Assembly (NCBI GenBank): GCA_947374705.1
Contig: CANCDA010000080.1
Location: 1 to 10,402 of the forward strand
Source of the DNA: Comamonadaceae bacterium
Lineage (GTDB): Bacteria; Pseudomonadota; Gammaproteobacteria; Burkholderiales; Burkholderiaceae_C
Length of the DNA: 10,402 nt
Reading direction: 5' to 3'
Below the pieces are notes generated by a model that searched no databases, was not told the origin of the DNA, and worked only from the letters and a program-made list of their open reading frames with translations. The translations under genes and the position numbers were made by a program. Of this stretch, positions 1 to 6,350 are shown one piece after another; the first letter of the stretch is position 1, and every line of letters starts with the position of its first letter.

Positions 1-672
1 GGCTTTTACGCCGACCGCAATGTCGAATCCGGCAACAGCGAGATTTTGGTGACGCCCGATGTCGCCATCTCGCTACGCCGCATCACCCGCCATTGCTGCG
101 AGCGCATTGCGCGCAGCGCCTTTGAGCTGGCCGCACTGCGCCGCCAACACGTGACGCTGGTGCACAAAGCCAATGTGCTGCGCGTGACGGACGGCATCTT
201 CTTGGACGAATGCCACAAGGTGGCCAAGGAGTTTCCGCAAGTCACGGTGGACGACTTCATCGTGGACGCGATGATGGCCCACGTGGTGCGCGACCCGGCA
301 CGCTTTGACGTGATCGTCTCGACCAATATGTTTGGCGACATCCTGTCTGACCTGACCGCCGAACTCTCAGGCAGCCTGGGCCTGGGCGGCTCACTCAACG
401 CCGGAGCCGAGCACGCCATGGGCCAGGCCGCGCATGGCTCAGCGCCTGACATTGCCGGCCAGAACAAAGCCAACCCCTTCTCGCAAGTCATCTCTGCGGC
501 CATGCTGCTGACCTGGCACGGCCAGCGCCGCGCCCTGCCCGCTTACCTGGCCGCAGCCAAAGCCATTGAGCAAGCCATGGAAGCCACGATTGCCGCCGGT
601 GAATGCACGCGCGATGTGGGTGGCAGCCTGGGCACGCGGGAAACGGGTGTGGCCTTACTCAAGCGGCTTTAA
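1..672 (+). CDS. Isocitrate/isopropylmalate-family dehydrogenase, 5'-truncated by the window edge
   Basis: Frame 1 is open from the first base to a TAA at 670-672, giving 223 C-terminal residues; the N-terminal part lies outside the window. The family oxidatively decarboxylates 2-hydroxy acids (isocitrate, isopropylmalate, tartrate/malate) with NAD(P). Visible family hallmarks are the Lys-Asn segment HKANVL, the metal-binding aspartates of VDAMM and of NMFGDILSDL, and the dinucleotide-binding loop HGSAPDIAG followed by NKANP. That loop is of the NAD-preferring type found in isopropylmalate and tartrate dehydrogenases. The next gene is convergent and only 30 nt away. A D-tartrate-dehydratase-like gene and a TctC-type binding protein nearby fit a role in hydroxy-acid breakdown, but isopropylmalate or isocitrate cannot be excluded. 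The last 130 codons are duplicated at 6341-6733. Confidence 0.88.
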   Translation, partial: GFYADRNVESGNSEILVTPDVAISLRRITRHCCERIARSAFELAALRRQHVTLVHKANVLRVTDGIFLDECHKVAKEFPQVTVDDFIVDAMMAHVVRDPARFDVIVSTNMFGDILSDLTAELSGSLGLGGSLNAGAEHAMGQAAHGSAPDIAGQNKANPFSQVISAAMLLTWHGQRRALPAYLAAAKAIEQAMEATIAAGECTRDVGGSLGTRETGVALLKRL

Positions 673-682
673 AGCGGCGTTG

Positions 683-704
683 AAACCTGATGACGTCAGG
701 GTTT
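683..704. terminator. Weak bidirectional hairpin between convergent genes
   Basis: CCTGA (686-690) and TCAGG (696-700) can pair around TGACG, flanked by AAA on the left and TTT on the right. It sits between the dehydrogenase stop and the convergent binding-protein stop at 703-705. The stem is short, so termination is only plausible. Homology with the second dehydrogenase copy ends inside this element, at base 693. Confidence 0.35.
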
Positions 705-1668
705 ACTCCATCGTCACATTGGCGTCCTTGACGGTCTTGCCCCAGCGCGTCAAGTCCTGACTGATCTGTAGCCGCATTTCAGCCTGGGTGAACAACATCG
801 GCTCGTAGCCCTCCTTGCGGATAGTAGCCTGCACTTCAGGCTCACGCATCACGGTGTTCAAAGCGGGAACCAGCTTGTCCATCACTGTAGCTGGCAAACC
901 GGGCGGACCGACGATGCCAAACCAGATGCTGGCATCTAAACCCACAAAGCCAGACTCGGCCAGCGTCGGCGTTTCGGTCAACAGGGAACTGCGCTTGGCC
1001 GATGTCACGGCCAGCGGCATGATGCGCCCCGCCTTGATGTGCGATGCCGCAGCGCCCAGCGACGAGAACAGCACGGGTATGTGCCCCCCCAGCAGCTCAA
1101 CCATGGCCGGTGCGCCGCCCTTATAGGGCACATGGGTGATGTTGACCCCTGCTGCCGCCTTGAACTGCTCACCCGCGAGGTGACCCACCCCACCGATGCC
1201 GGATGTGCCGTAGCTCCAGGCTTCGGGTTTTTGTTTCATGAATTCGATCAATTTTTTCAGGTCGGTCGCGGGTGAATTGGCCGGTGTGACGATCACCGTA
1301 CCGCCACCGCCCACCATAGCGATGGGCGTGAAATCGGTGAGCGGGTTGTAGGCGGTCTTGCGCATATTGGGCACGATGGTCATCGGGCCGGAGTCGGTGA
1401 TGTGCAGCGTGTAGCCATCGGCCGGGGCACGGGCCAGAAGTTCCGCTGCGATTACGCCACCCGCGCCTGCACGGTAATCCATCACGATGGGCTGGCCGAG
1501 GATTTTTGACAGGCGTTCTGCGATGGGCCGAATAAGATTGTCAGCACCCCCGCCAGGGGCGTAGCCAACCACCATGCGAATGGGTTTGTCCGGGTAATCG
1601 GCCCACACGGAGGCGGCGCTGAGGCCCAAGGCGATTAAGGGAAGCAGCAAGCGCGCGAACTTAGGCAT
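703..1668 (-). CDS. Tripartite tricarboxylate transporter (TctC/Bug) periplasmic binding protein
   Basis: This 321-residue protein begins at ATG 1666-1668. AGGAGT lies about 6 nt upstream, and the frame extension further upstream overlaps the VOC gene and is not protein-like. Residues 1-23 form a signal peptide with a hydrophobic core and cleavage after VWA. The mature protein starts DYPDKPIR and carries Bug-family signatures: VVGYAPGGGADN, the RAGAGGVIAAE segment, ADGYTL, HVPYKGGAPA and LLGGHIPVLFSS. Such proteins bind organic acids in the periplasm and hand them to TctAB permeases, although many Bug proteins are orphans; no tctA or tctB is in this window. It is the last gene of a minus-strand group with the crotonase and VOC genes (40-nt gap). 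The ligand is probably a di- or tricarboxylate related to the neighbouring enzymes' substrate. Confidence 0.93.
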   Translation of the reverse strand: MPKFARLLLPLIALGLSAASVWADYPDKPIRMVVGYAPGGGADNLIRPIAERLSKILGQPIVMDYRAGAGGVIAAELLARAPADGYTLHITDSGPMTIVPNMRKTAYNPLTDFTPIAMVGGGGTVIVTPANSPATDLKKLIEFMKQKPEAWSYGTSGIGGVGHLAGEQFKAAAGVNITHVPYKGGAPAMVELLGGHIPVLFSSLGAAASHIKAGRIMPLAVTSAKRSSLLTETPTLAESGFVGLDASIWFGIVGPPGLPATVMDKLVPALNTVMREPEVQATIRKEGYEPMLFTQAEMRLQISQDLTRWGKTVKDANVTME

Positions 1669-1694
1669 GTCGTGACTCCTGGTCGTTGTAGGGT

Positions 1695-1724
1695 TATTGC
1701 GTGGAAAACTATTGCGTAGAAAAC
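1695..1724. repeat. 15-bp tandem duplication at the 3' end of the VOC gene
   Basis: TATTGCGTGGAAAAC (1695-1709) is followed immediately by TATTGCGTAGAAAAC (1710-1724), with a single mismatch. The right-hand unit carries the last codons and nearly all of the stop codon of the VOC gene, so the left unit looks like a duplicated tail downstream of the stop. Confidence 0.8.
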
Positions 1725-2128
1725 ACTTGGCTCGGCTGTGGCAGACCTTTGACCTCAATCGCATTGCCGGACGGGTCAAGCACCAAAAAAACCGACTGCT
1801 CGCGTGGCGTACCGATGAAAATTCGGGTCGGCGCCATGGCAAACGGCACCTGGGCTTGGCGCAGTCGGTTGAGCATGCCGTCGTAGTCGGCGGGCTCCAC
1901 AATCACGCCAAAATGGCGCAGCGGGTAGTTGTCTTTGCCGATGTTGACTGACTGATGCAACGCTTCAACCTCCGAGAGCTGCGCCACCAAGTGGTGACCG
2001 AAAAATTCCAAGTCAATCCTATCCTCTTGCACCCGGGTTGCGGTGCAGCCCAGCAGGTCGCGGTAGAACGCGAGTGTCGATTCGATTTCACGAATCGGGA
2101 AGGAGAAGTGAATCATTGCAAGCTTCAT
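1709..2128 (-). CDS. VOC-superfamily protein (glyoxalase/dioxygenase fold)
   Basis: This 139-residue protein starts at ATG 2126-2128, with GAAAGGG about 8 nt upstream, and ends at TAG 1709-1711. It has the two beta-alpha-beta-beta-beta halves typical of vicinal-oxygen-chelate proteins: IHFSFPI with FYRDLLG in the first half, and HFGVIVE with FLVLDPSGNAIEVKG in the second. Likely metal ligands are His7, His72 and Glu125. The family includes glyoxalase I, extradiol dioxygenases, methylmalonyl-CoA epimerase and resistance proteins, and sequence alone does not choose among them. It lies between a crotonase (73-nt gap) and a TctC protein (40-nt gap) in the same direction. A role as an epimerase, lyase or accessory enzyme in organic-acid breakdown is therefore the most economical guess. 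Confidence 0.85.
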   Translation of the reverse strand: MKLAMIHFSFPIREIESTLAFYRDLLGCTATRVQEDRIDLEFFGHHLVAQLSEVEALHQSVNIGKDNYPLRHFGVIVEPADYDGMLNRLRQAQVPFAMAPTRIFIGTPREQSVFLVLDPSGNAIEVKGLPQPSQVFSTQ

Positions 2129-2176
2129 GAATCTGGCCCTTTCAAGTGAATCGTCTAAACGGCATAGGGGGTTTGC

Positions 2177-2192
2177 ATATCAGGCCTGATAT
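2177..2192. repeat. 16-bp perfect palindrome between crotonase and VOC genes
   Basis: ATATCAGGCCTGATAT is fully self-complementary, centred between 2184 and 2185. It lies just after the crotonase stop (2202-2204) and 49 nt upstream of the VOC start. It has no T-tract on the minus strand, so it fits a protein-binding site or an mRNA-processing hairpin better than an intrinsic terminator. Confidence 0.6.
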
Positions 2193-2201
2193 CTTTTGGG
2201 C

Positions 2202-2984
2202 TTAGCGGCCGACGAAGCGCGGCTTGCGTTTTTCCGCAAACGCGCGCACGCCTTCAACGTAATCTTCGCTGCCATTGCAAGCGTCAATAGCAAGCTGTGC
2301 TTCGGGCGAATGGTGCTGCTCTGGGTTTTGCAGAAATGCGTTCACACTGAGCTTGACGGCCTTCAGCGTCAGGGGGCCGTTGTCGGCTATTGCGCTGGTC
2401 AACTCTTGCACGGCTGCGTCAAGCTGCGCGGCGGGCACCACGCGACTGACAAAGCCCATGCGCAGCGCTTCTTGTGCATCAAAGGTGCGCGCCGAGTAGA
2501 AAATATCGTAGGTGTTTTGCACGCCGATCAATGAGATGAATCGACGCACACCCGCTTGGTCATAGCCCAGACTGAGCCGACCGGCTGGCATGCGAAAGCG
2601 GGCATCGTCCGCGCAGATACGGATGTCGCAACCCGCCGCCAAACCCAAGCCACCGCCCATGCAAATGCCTTGGATTTTGGCGATGGTCGGCTTACTGGCC
2701 AGCGTTGGCGCCAAGTAGGCGGCGTCCACCAGATTCTTATAGTTCTGCTGGGCCAGGGTATCGGTGCGCTCCGCACCAAATTGCGAAATGTCAGCACCAG
2801 AAACAAAGGCCTTGTCGCCATCGCCCATCAAGACGATGGCACGAATGGCCGGGTCGGCATCCAGCTCCGCAATGCGCGCAGGCAGGTCTTGCCACATCTG
2901 CGTTGTCATCGCGTTGAACTTACGGGCATTGGAGAAAACAACATGGCCCACCGCACCGATCTGTTGCACAAAAATATTAGCCAA
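2202..2984 (-). CDS. Crotonase-superfamily (enoyl-CoA hydratase/isomerase) protein, TTG start
   Basis: This is a 260-residue protein of normal family length. The start is TTG (2982-2984): an in-frame TGA is directly upstream and AGGAG lies 7 nt upstream, while the nearby GTG is out of frame. Crotonase features are the CoA/oxyanion-hole segments FVSGADISQF (60-69) and GICMGGGLGLA (106-116), followed by CDIRICADDARF and a C-terminal helix with FAEKRKPRF. The two glutamates that catalyse hydration in classical enoyl-CoA hydratase are replaced by Gly114 and Ala134. The reaction may therefore be something other than plain hydration, such as isomerisation, decarboxylation or hydrolysis. It is the first gene of the minus-strand group crotonase-VOC-TctC and is divergent from the dehydratase-like gene, sharing a 141-bp promoter region with it. 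Confidence 0.9.
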   Translation of the reverse strand: MANIFVQQIGAVGHVVFSNARKFNAMTTQMWQDLPARIAELDADPAIRAIVLMGDGDKAFVSGADISQFGAERTDTLAQQNYKNLVDAAYLAPTLASKPTIAKIQGICMGGGLGLAAGCDIRICADDARFRMPAGRLSLGYDQAGVRRFISLIGVQNTYDIFYSARTFDAQEALRMGFVSRVVPAAQLDAAVQELTSAIADNGPLTLKAVKLSVNAFLQNPEQHHSPEAQLAIDACNGSEDYVEGVRAFAEKRKPRFVGR

Positions 2985-3125
2985 TCACGGTCTCCTCGCG
3001 TAGGGTTGAGATGTCAAATTTCAATTCAATGTACCCCAAATAATTTATTGACTATAGTGAGCCGCTGCGCTGTGAGACGCTGATCTGACCGTTTGCAGTG
3101 AGCCACTGAAAAAAGGAAACCCCCT
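2985..3125. promoter_or_regulatory. Divergent promoter region, crotonase group and dehydratase gene
   Basis: These 141 bp separate two divergently transcribed genes and contain the most AT-rich stretch locally (about 3015-3058). TATAGT (3053-3058) resembles a -10 box for the plus-strand gene, with no good -35 box at the usual spacing, which would fit an activated promoter. The 8-bp palindrome ACTATAGT (3051-3058) overlaps it. No regulator gene is visible in the window. The ribosome binding sites at both edges (AGGAG for the crotonase, AAGGAA for the dehydratase) are clear. Confidence 0.4.
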
Positions 3126-4295
3126 GTGAGAATCACCGACATCCGTGAAATTGCCGTCCCCCTAAATTCATCCATCCGCAATGCTGTATTTGACTTCAGC
3201 GAGATGACCACCTCGGTGGTGGCCGTGGCCACAGACGTTATTCGCGACGGTCGCCCCGTGGTGGGGTTTGCCTTCAACTCGACGGGCCGTTATGCCTGCG
3301 GTGCCCAGATGCGCGACCGCCTGATCCCGCGCATCATGAAGGCCGCACCCGAGTCTCTGCTGAACGCGGCTGGCGATAATTTGGACCCTGAAAAAATACT
3401 CGCCTGCATGATGCAGCGCGAAAAGCCCGGTGGCCACACCGAACGCTCTGTCGCTGTCGGCACCATCGAAGTTGCAGTGTGGGACGCTGTGGCCAAAATT
3501 CAAGAGCGCCCCCTGCACGCCGTGTTGGCCGACCTCTATAACGGCGGGCAAGTGCGCAAGCAGATCCCTTGCTATGTCGGGGGCGGCTGGTACGCGCCCA
3601 ACAAAGGCATCCCCGAGTTGCAAGACGAAATTCGCAACCGGCTGGCGCAAGGCTACACCACGATGAAGATCAAGGTCGGCGGCGCTTCTGTGGCCGAAGA
3701 CTTGGCCCGCATTGAGGCATCACTCCAAGTGGTGGGCAGCAGTGAGCATCTGGCCGTGGATGCCAATGCCGGATTCAGCCCCGAGCGCGCACTCGCCTAC
3801 GCCAAGGCGCTGGCCCCGTACAAGCTGCGCTGGTTCGAGGAGCCGACCGACCCACTCGACTTTGCATTGCTCTCAGAAATTGCCAGCCTGTACCCCTCCC
3901 CCATCGGCACGGGGGAGAATCTTTTTTCCACCCAAGACATTCAAAATTTGGTGCACTTTGGTGGCCTGCGCAAAGACCGGGACATCATCCAAATCGACGT
4001 GCCACAGTCCTACGGCATCGTTCAGTTCGGCCGCACCGTCAAGATGCTAGAGAGCCGAGGTTGGGGACGACATTCGATCTTTCCCCATGGCGGCAACCTG
4101 ATGACGCTGGCCATCGTGGCGGGCTTCGGCCTCGGCGGGTGCGAGGCCTACCCAGGGACTTTTGGCATCTTTGCCGGGTTCGCCGATGACTCCATGGTGG
4201 AGAACGGCATGCTGAGCTTGTCTGAGCGGCCTGGGATTGGCTTTGAAGGGCAAAACACGCTCTATGAGGTTATGCGGCGGATTGTGGCGGGGTAG
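3126..4295 (+). CDS. Enolase-superfamily dehydratase, D-tartrate dehydratase-like
   Basis: This 389-residue protein starts at GTG 3126, with AAGGAA about 7 nt upstream. It has an N-terminal capping domain and a C-terminal TIM-barrel of the mandelate-racemase subgroup. Expected catalytic residues are all present: the KIK motif with Lys183, metal ligands Asp212 (VDAN), Glu238 (FEEP) and Glu264 (GTGEN), and the general acid/base His321 (PHGG). The segments EKPGGHTERSVAVGTI, GDNLDP, LGLGG and PGIGFEG, and the spacing of all five residues, match what I recall of the Bradyrhizobium D-tartrate dehydratase, including the extra Lys100. That enzyme converts D-tartrate to oxaloacetate. The nearby tartrate/isopropylmalate-type dehydrogenase and organic-acid binding protein agree with such a role. 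A related acid-sugar substrate remains possible. Confidence 0.88.
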   Translation: MRITDIREIAVPLNSSIRNAVFDFSEMTTSVVAVATDVIRDGRPVVGFAFNSTGRYACGAQMRDRLIPRIMKAAPESLLNAAGDNLDPEKILACMMQREKPGGHTERSVAVGTIEVAVWDAVAKIQERPLHAVLADLYNGGQVRKQIPCYVGGGWYAPNKGIPELQDEIRNRLAQGYTTMKIKVGGASVAEDLARIEASLQVVGSSEHLAVDANAGFSPERALAYAKALAPYKLRWFEEPTDPLDFALLSEIASLYPSPIGTGENLFSTQDIQNLVHFGGLRKDRDIIQIDVPQSYGIVQFGRTVKMLESRGWGRHSIFPHGGNLMTLAIVAGFGLGGCEAYPGTFGIFAGFADDSMVENGMLSLSERPGIGFEGQNTLYEVMRRIVAG

Positions 4296-4337
4296 GGTAG
4301 CCGGGCTTGAATTGGCTGCTTTGCAAGGAGAATAAAT

Positions 4338-4601
4338 ATGCCCAAGATTGATGTGAAGGGAACGAGTATCACGGTCTATACCGTGGGTGATAAGGATTTC
4401 AATTATGGCGGATTCGCCATAATTGAAAGTCTGCGCGAGCATCTGGGCTGGGACATTTGCCGCAACCTGACCAAGATCAATTACCGCATCCATACCAACA
4501 ACATCAAGACTCGAATGACCGAGTTGATTGAAGACTCTATGCAGTTCGACCTCACCATCAACGCAATCCTTGCGCCAAGGCCGCACAAAGGCACGCTGTG
4601 A
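4338..4601 (+). pseudogene. Internally deleted KilA-N-type protein remnant, 87 codons
   Basis: The ORF has a strong ribosome binding site (AAGGAG, 7 nt before ATG 4338). Its N-terminus KIDVKGTSITVYTVGDKDF resembles the start of KilA-N-domain DNA-binding proteins, which are usually over 200 residues and continue with a 'DxISLTDI' region. Here that part is missing: the sequence jumps to NYGGFAII, a motif normally found further into the domain. It then jumps again to a WDICRNLTKINYRIHT segment that in full-length relatives lies near the C-terminal region. The ORF therefore looks like a full gene that lost at least two internal blocks in frame. It ends in TGA overlapping the Fic GTG start by 4 nt, so its translation probably still drives the Fic gene. 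The KilA-N match is from memory; a novel short protein is the alternative. Confidence 0.6.
4397..4428. repeat. 14-bp perfect inverted repeat inside the KilA-N remnant
   Basis: TTTCAATTATGGCG (4397-4410) and CGCCATAATTGAAA (4415-4428) are perfect reverse complements around the 4-nt loop GATT. The structure lies within the coding frame at the point where the expected KilA-N sequence is interrupted. Without a following T-tract it is not a standard terminator. Confidence 0.85.
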
Positions 4602-5632
4602 AGCCCCTAGAAAAATTCTTTATCGAAGACCCGAAATGGCACGAAAAAATCGGCGCCATCCATGCCTTGCTGGAGCGCGTCAAAATCAGCGAGGAGCAGT
4701 CGGGTGATGTGCTGCACCTGCGCAAACTCAATCGCATTCTCTCTGTGCACGCCTCCACCGCCATTGAAGGCAACCAGCTCACCCTGGGCCAGGTCACCGA
4801 TGTCATCAACGGCAAACCGGTCTGGGGGCCTCCCAAGGACATCAAGGAGGTGCAAAACGCCTGGCACGCCTACAACGAGATGCCTGGCTACACCCCCTGG
4901 TCGGTGGACGACTTGCTGCGGGCGCACGCGCATTTGACCGAAACGCTGATTGGCGAATCAGGCCAGTTCCGATCAGGCGGTGTGGCCGTAGTAGGCAATG
5001 ATGGAACGCTCTTGCATCGCGGCGCGCTATCGGCGCATGTCCCCAAGCTGGTAGAGCAGCTTCTACAGTGGGGGCACACCAGCGAAGCGCACCCGCTCAT
5101 CAAGAGTTCTGCCGTTCACTACCGGCTGGAATACATCCACCCGTTTCGCGACGGCAACGGCAGAATCGGCCGGCTGTGGCAAACGCTGATCCTTGCCCAA
5201 TGGAATCCGCTCTTTGCCTGGATGCCGATGGAGACGCTGGTTCACCACAACCAGGCGCTGTATTACAAGGCCTTGCAGGATTCTCATGCGGGCGCGGTGG
5301 TGGATTGCCGCCCGTTCATCGACTTTATGCTCGATGCCATCGCCAATTCGCTCTACAAATACATTGATGTGGCGGCGCAGACGGTGGTGGATGTCCCTGT
5401 AAATGTCCTTGTAAATGTCCCTCTAAATGACGATTTAAGCGAACTCGCAGACAAAATTCTGACGATGGTGCGAGCCAACCCCAAGGTAACGGCTCAGAAG
5501 ATGGCGCTCGCGCTGGGCGTGACGGACAAGACCATCAAGCGCCACCTCAAGCTTCTCCGTGAGCAAGGCCGAATCCAGCGCGTGGGCTCTGACAAGACAG
5601 GCCACTGGGCAATCATCGAAAGGCCAGCGTGA
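4598..5632 (+). CDS. Fic-family protein (class II, self-inhibited) with C-terminal winged helix
   Basis: This 344-residue protein starts at GTG 4598, overlapping the previous ORF (GTGA), which indicates translational coupling. The catalytic Fic motif HPFRDGNGRIGR is at residues 181-192, with the catalytic His181. Fic enzymes usually transfer AMP from ATP to hydroxyl side chains of target proteins. The segment STAIEGN (53-59), ahead of the Fic core, fits the (S/T)xxxE(G/N) inhibitory helix, with Glu57 as the blocking residue; that places it in class II, where inhibition is built into the same chain. GQFR (122-125) and the flap region are also present. Residues 265-279 form a repeat-encoded linker (see 5387-5434). 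Residues 280-344 look like a winged helix-turn-helix (VTAQKMALALGVTDKTIKRHLKLL), so it may bind DNA and autoregulate. Target and physiological role are unknown. Confidence 0.92.
   Translation: MKPLEKFFIEDPKWHEKIGAIHALLERVKISEEQSGDVLHLRKLNRILSVHASTAIEGNQLTLGQVTDVINGKPVWGPPKDIKEVQNAWHAYNEMPGYTPWSVDDLLRAHAHLTETLIGESGQFRSGGVAVVGNDGTLLHRGALSAHVPKLVEQLLQWGHTSEAHPLIKSSAVHYRLEYIHPFRDGNGRIGRLWQTLILAQWNPLFAWMPMETLVHHNQALYYKALQDSHAGAVVDCRPFIDFMLDAIANSLYKYIDVAAQTVVDVPVNVLVNVPLNDDLSELADKILTMVRANPKVTAQKMALALGVTDKTIKRHLKLLREQGRIQRVGSDKTGHWAIIERPA
5387..5434 (+). repeat. 12-bp tandem repeat encoding the Fic linker
   Basis: Units are GTGGATGTCCCT (5387-5398), GTAAATGTCCTT (5399-5410), GTAAATGTCCCT (5411-5422) and a degenerate fourth unit beginning CTAAATGAC (5423-5434). 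They encode VDVP, VNVL, VNVP and LNDD between the Fic core and the winged helix. Because the unit is four codons, gain or loss of copies would keep the frame and change only linker length. Confidence 0.85.
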
Positions 5633-5653
5633 GCAAACCGAACATCGAGGACA

Positions 5654-6058
5654 TTAGGTCAAAATCTCCGCGCCGAGCGCCTTTGCGGCCTTGCGGTCGA
5701 ATGTCCAGAATGGCAAGGCCTTGCCCGCACGCGACAAGGCCAAGTGCAGGTATTCACCAAAGTCTGCGGCCCCCTCCTCGTAATCAACCAAGGCCTGCTC
5801 CAATGCGCCTTCAGCTTCAAAACTGAACTCAACCATCGTCAGTAACGCTGAAATCACGCCAATGAACTCAGCTTTGGTCTGCTTGCATTTGGAGCGCAAA
5901 ACCCACTCCAGCTCAAGCACCACGGTGACGGGCACAAACAAAAATTCATCTTTCTTCGCGTGTCTGGCCAACAGTCGATCAACCGCCTGCGCCTGCTGCG
6001 GATCGTCCTGGGTGAGGAGTTGAACCAGGACATTCGTATCCACAGCGCCGACCAGCAT
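5654..6058 (-). CDS. PIN-domain ribonuclease toxin (VapC-like)
   Basis: A 134-residue protein from ATG 6056-6058, which overlaps the antitoxin stop as TGATG; a TTG one codon upstream is a less likely start. PIN-domain hallmarks are VDTNVLVQLL at the N-terminus (Asp7), VLELEWVL (Glu49), GAADFGEYLHLA (Asp99) and FWTFDRKAAK (Asp121), giving the usual four-acid Mg-dependent nuclease centre. PIN toxins of this kind cleave RNA, often tRNA or rRNA, when freed from the antitoxin. The target here cannot be predicted. It is the second gene of a toxin-antitoxin operon and ends 22 nt from the convergent Fic gene. Confidence 0.92.
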   Translation of the reverse strand: MLVGAVDTNVLVQLLTQDDPQQAQAVDRLLARHAKKDEFLFVPVTVVLELEWVLRSKCKQTKAEFIGVISALLTMVEFSFEAEGALEQALVDYEEGAADFGEYLHLALSRAGKALPFWTFDRKAAKALGAEILT

Positions 6059-6273
6059 CAAGGCCTCATTTCATCAATGGAGAAACGCTTTCCCTTTGGC
6101 AGTTTCACCATGCCTTTGACGTCTGCTGCAGTTTTGTTCTTGACCCTGACAAAAAGCCGACCATCCGTGAGCACATGCCACACCAAGCGCGTCCCAGGCG
6201 TGCCGCCGATGCTCTGCCGGATGTCCACAGGGACTGTCGTTTGCCCTTTTGCGGTGATGGTTGATTCGGTCAT
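6058..6273 (-). CDS. AbrB/SpoVT-type antitoxin of the PIN toxin
   Basis: This 71-residue protein starts at ATG 6271-6273, with AAGGA 7 nt upstream. The N-terminal half, STITAKGQTTVPVDIRQSIG, is the swapped-hairpin AbrB DNA-binding domain. The C-terminal half (MVKLPKGKRFSIDEMRP) is the likely toxin-wrapping tail. It should bind and neutralise the downstream PIN protein and repress the shared promoter. The stop codon overlaps the toxin start, which is typical of coupled antitoxin-toxin synthesis. A palindrome over the promoter (6311-6325) is the probable operator. Confidence 0.92.
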   Translation of the reverse strand: MTESTITAKGQTTVPVDIRQSIGGTPGTRLVWHVLTDGRLFVRVKNKTAADVKGMVKLPKGKRFSIDEMRP

Positions 6274-6295
6274 GGTTATTCCTTACGTTTTTAAA

Positions 6296-6324
6296 ATTGT
6301 AAGGCAATTAGTCGACATTGTCGA
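6296..6324 (-). promoter_or_regulatory. Sigma70-type promoter of the toxin-antitoxin operon
   Basis: On the minus strand, TCGACA (6319-6324, -35, 5/6 match) and TACAAT (6296-6301, -10, 5/6 match) are separated by exactly 17 bp. The predicted start near 6289 leaves a leader of about 15 nt with the AAGGA site before ATG 6273. Confidence 0.72.
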
Positions 6325-6325
6325 C
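6311..6325. promoter_or_regulatory. Putative antitoxin operator, GTCGAC-att-GTCGAC
   Basis: Two identical, self-complementary GTCGAC boxes (6311-6316 and 6320-6325) with a 3-bp spacer overlap the -35 box of the antitoxin promoter. Binding there would block RNA polymerase, as expected for an autoregulated AbrB-type antitoxin. Confidence 0.6.
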
Positions 6326-6330
6326 CGGCC

Positions 6331-6350
6331 TATGTAGTGCCATGTAGTGC
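6331..6350. repeat. 10-bp tandem repeat at the junction with the dehydrogenase fragment
   Basis: TATGTAGTGC (6331-6340) is followed by CATGTAGTGC (6341-6350), with 9 of 10 bases identical. The second unit is the first part that aligns with the dehydrogenase gene, so the repeat marks the rearrangement junction. Confidence 0.75.

Noticed and set aside
1669..1902. Upstream extension of the TctC protein by 78 codons.
   Set aside because: It overlaps the VOC gene and is Arg/Ser-rich. The ATG at 1668 has a good ribosome binding site and directly begins a signal peptide.
5629..5826. GTG-started ORF of 65 codons overlapping the Fic stop (GTGA) and running into the toxin gene on the other strand.
   Set aside because: Only the first ten or so codons lie outside the PIN gene; the rest is antisense to a well-supported gene and Arg/Pro-rich. 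It may be the stub of a lost downstream gene, but this cannot be shown.
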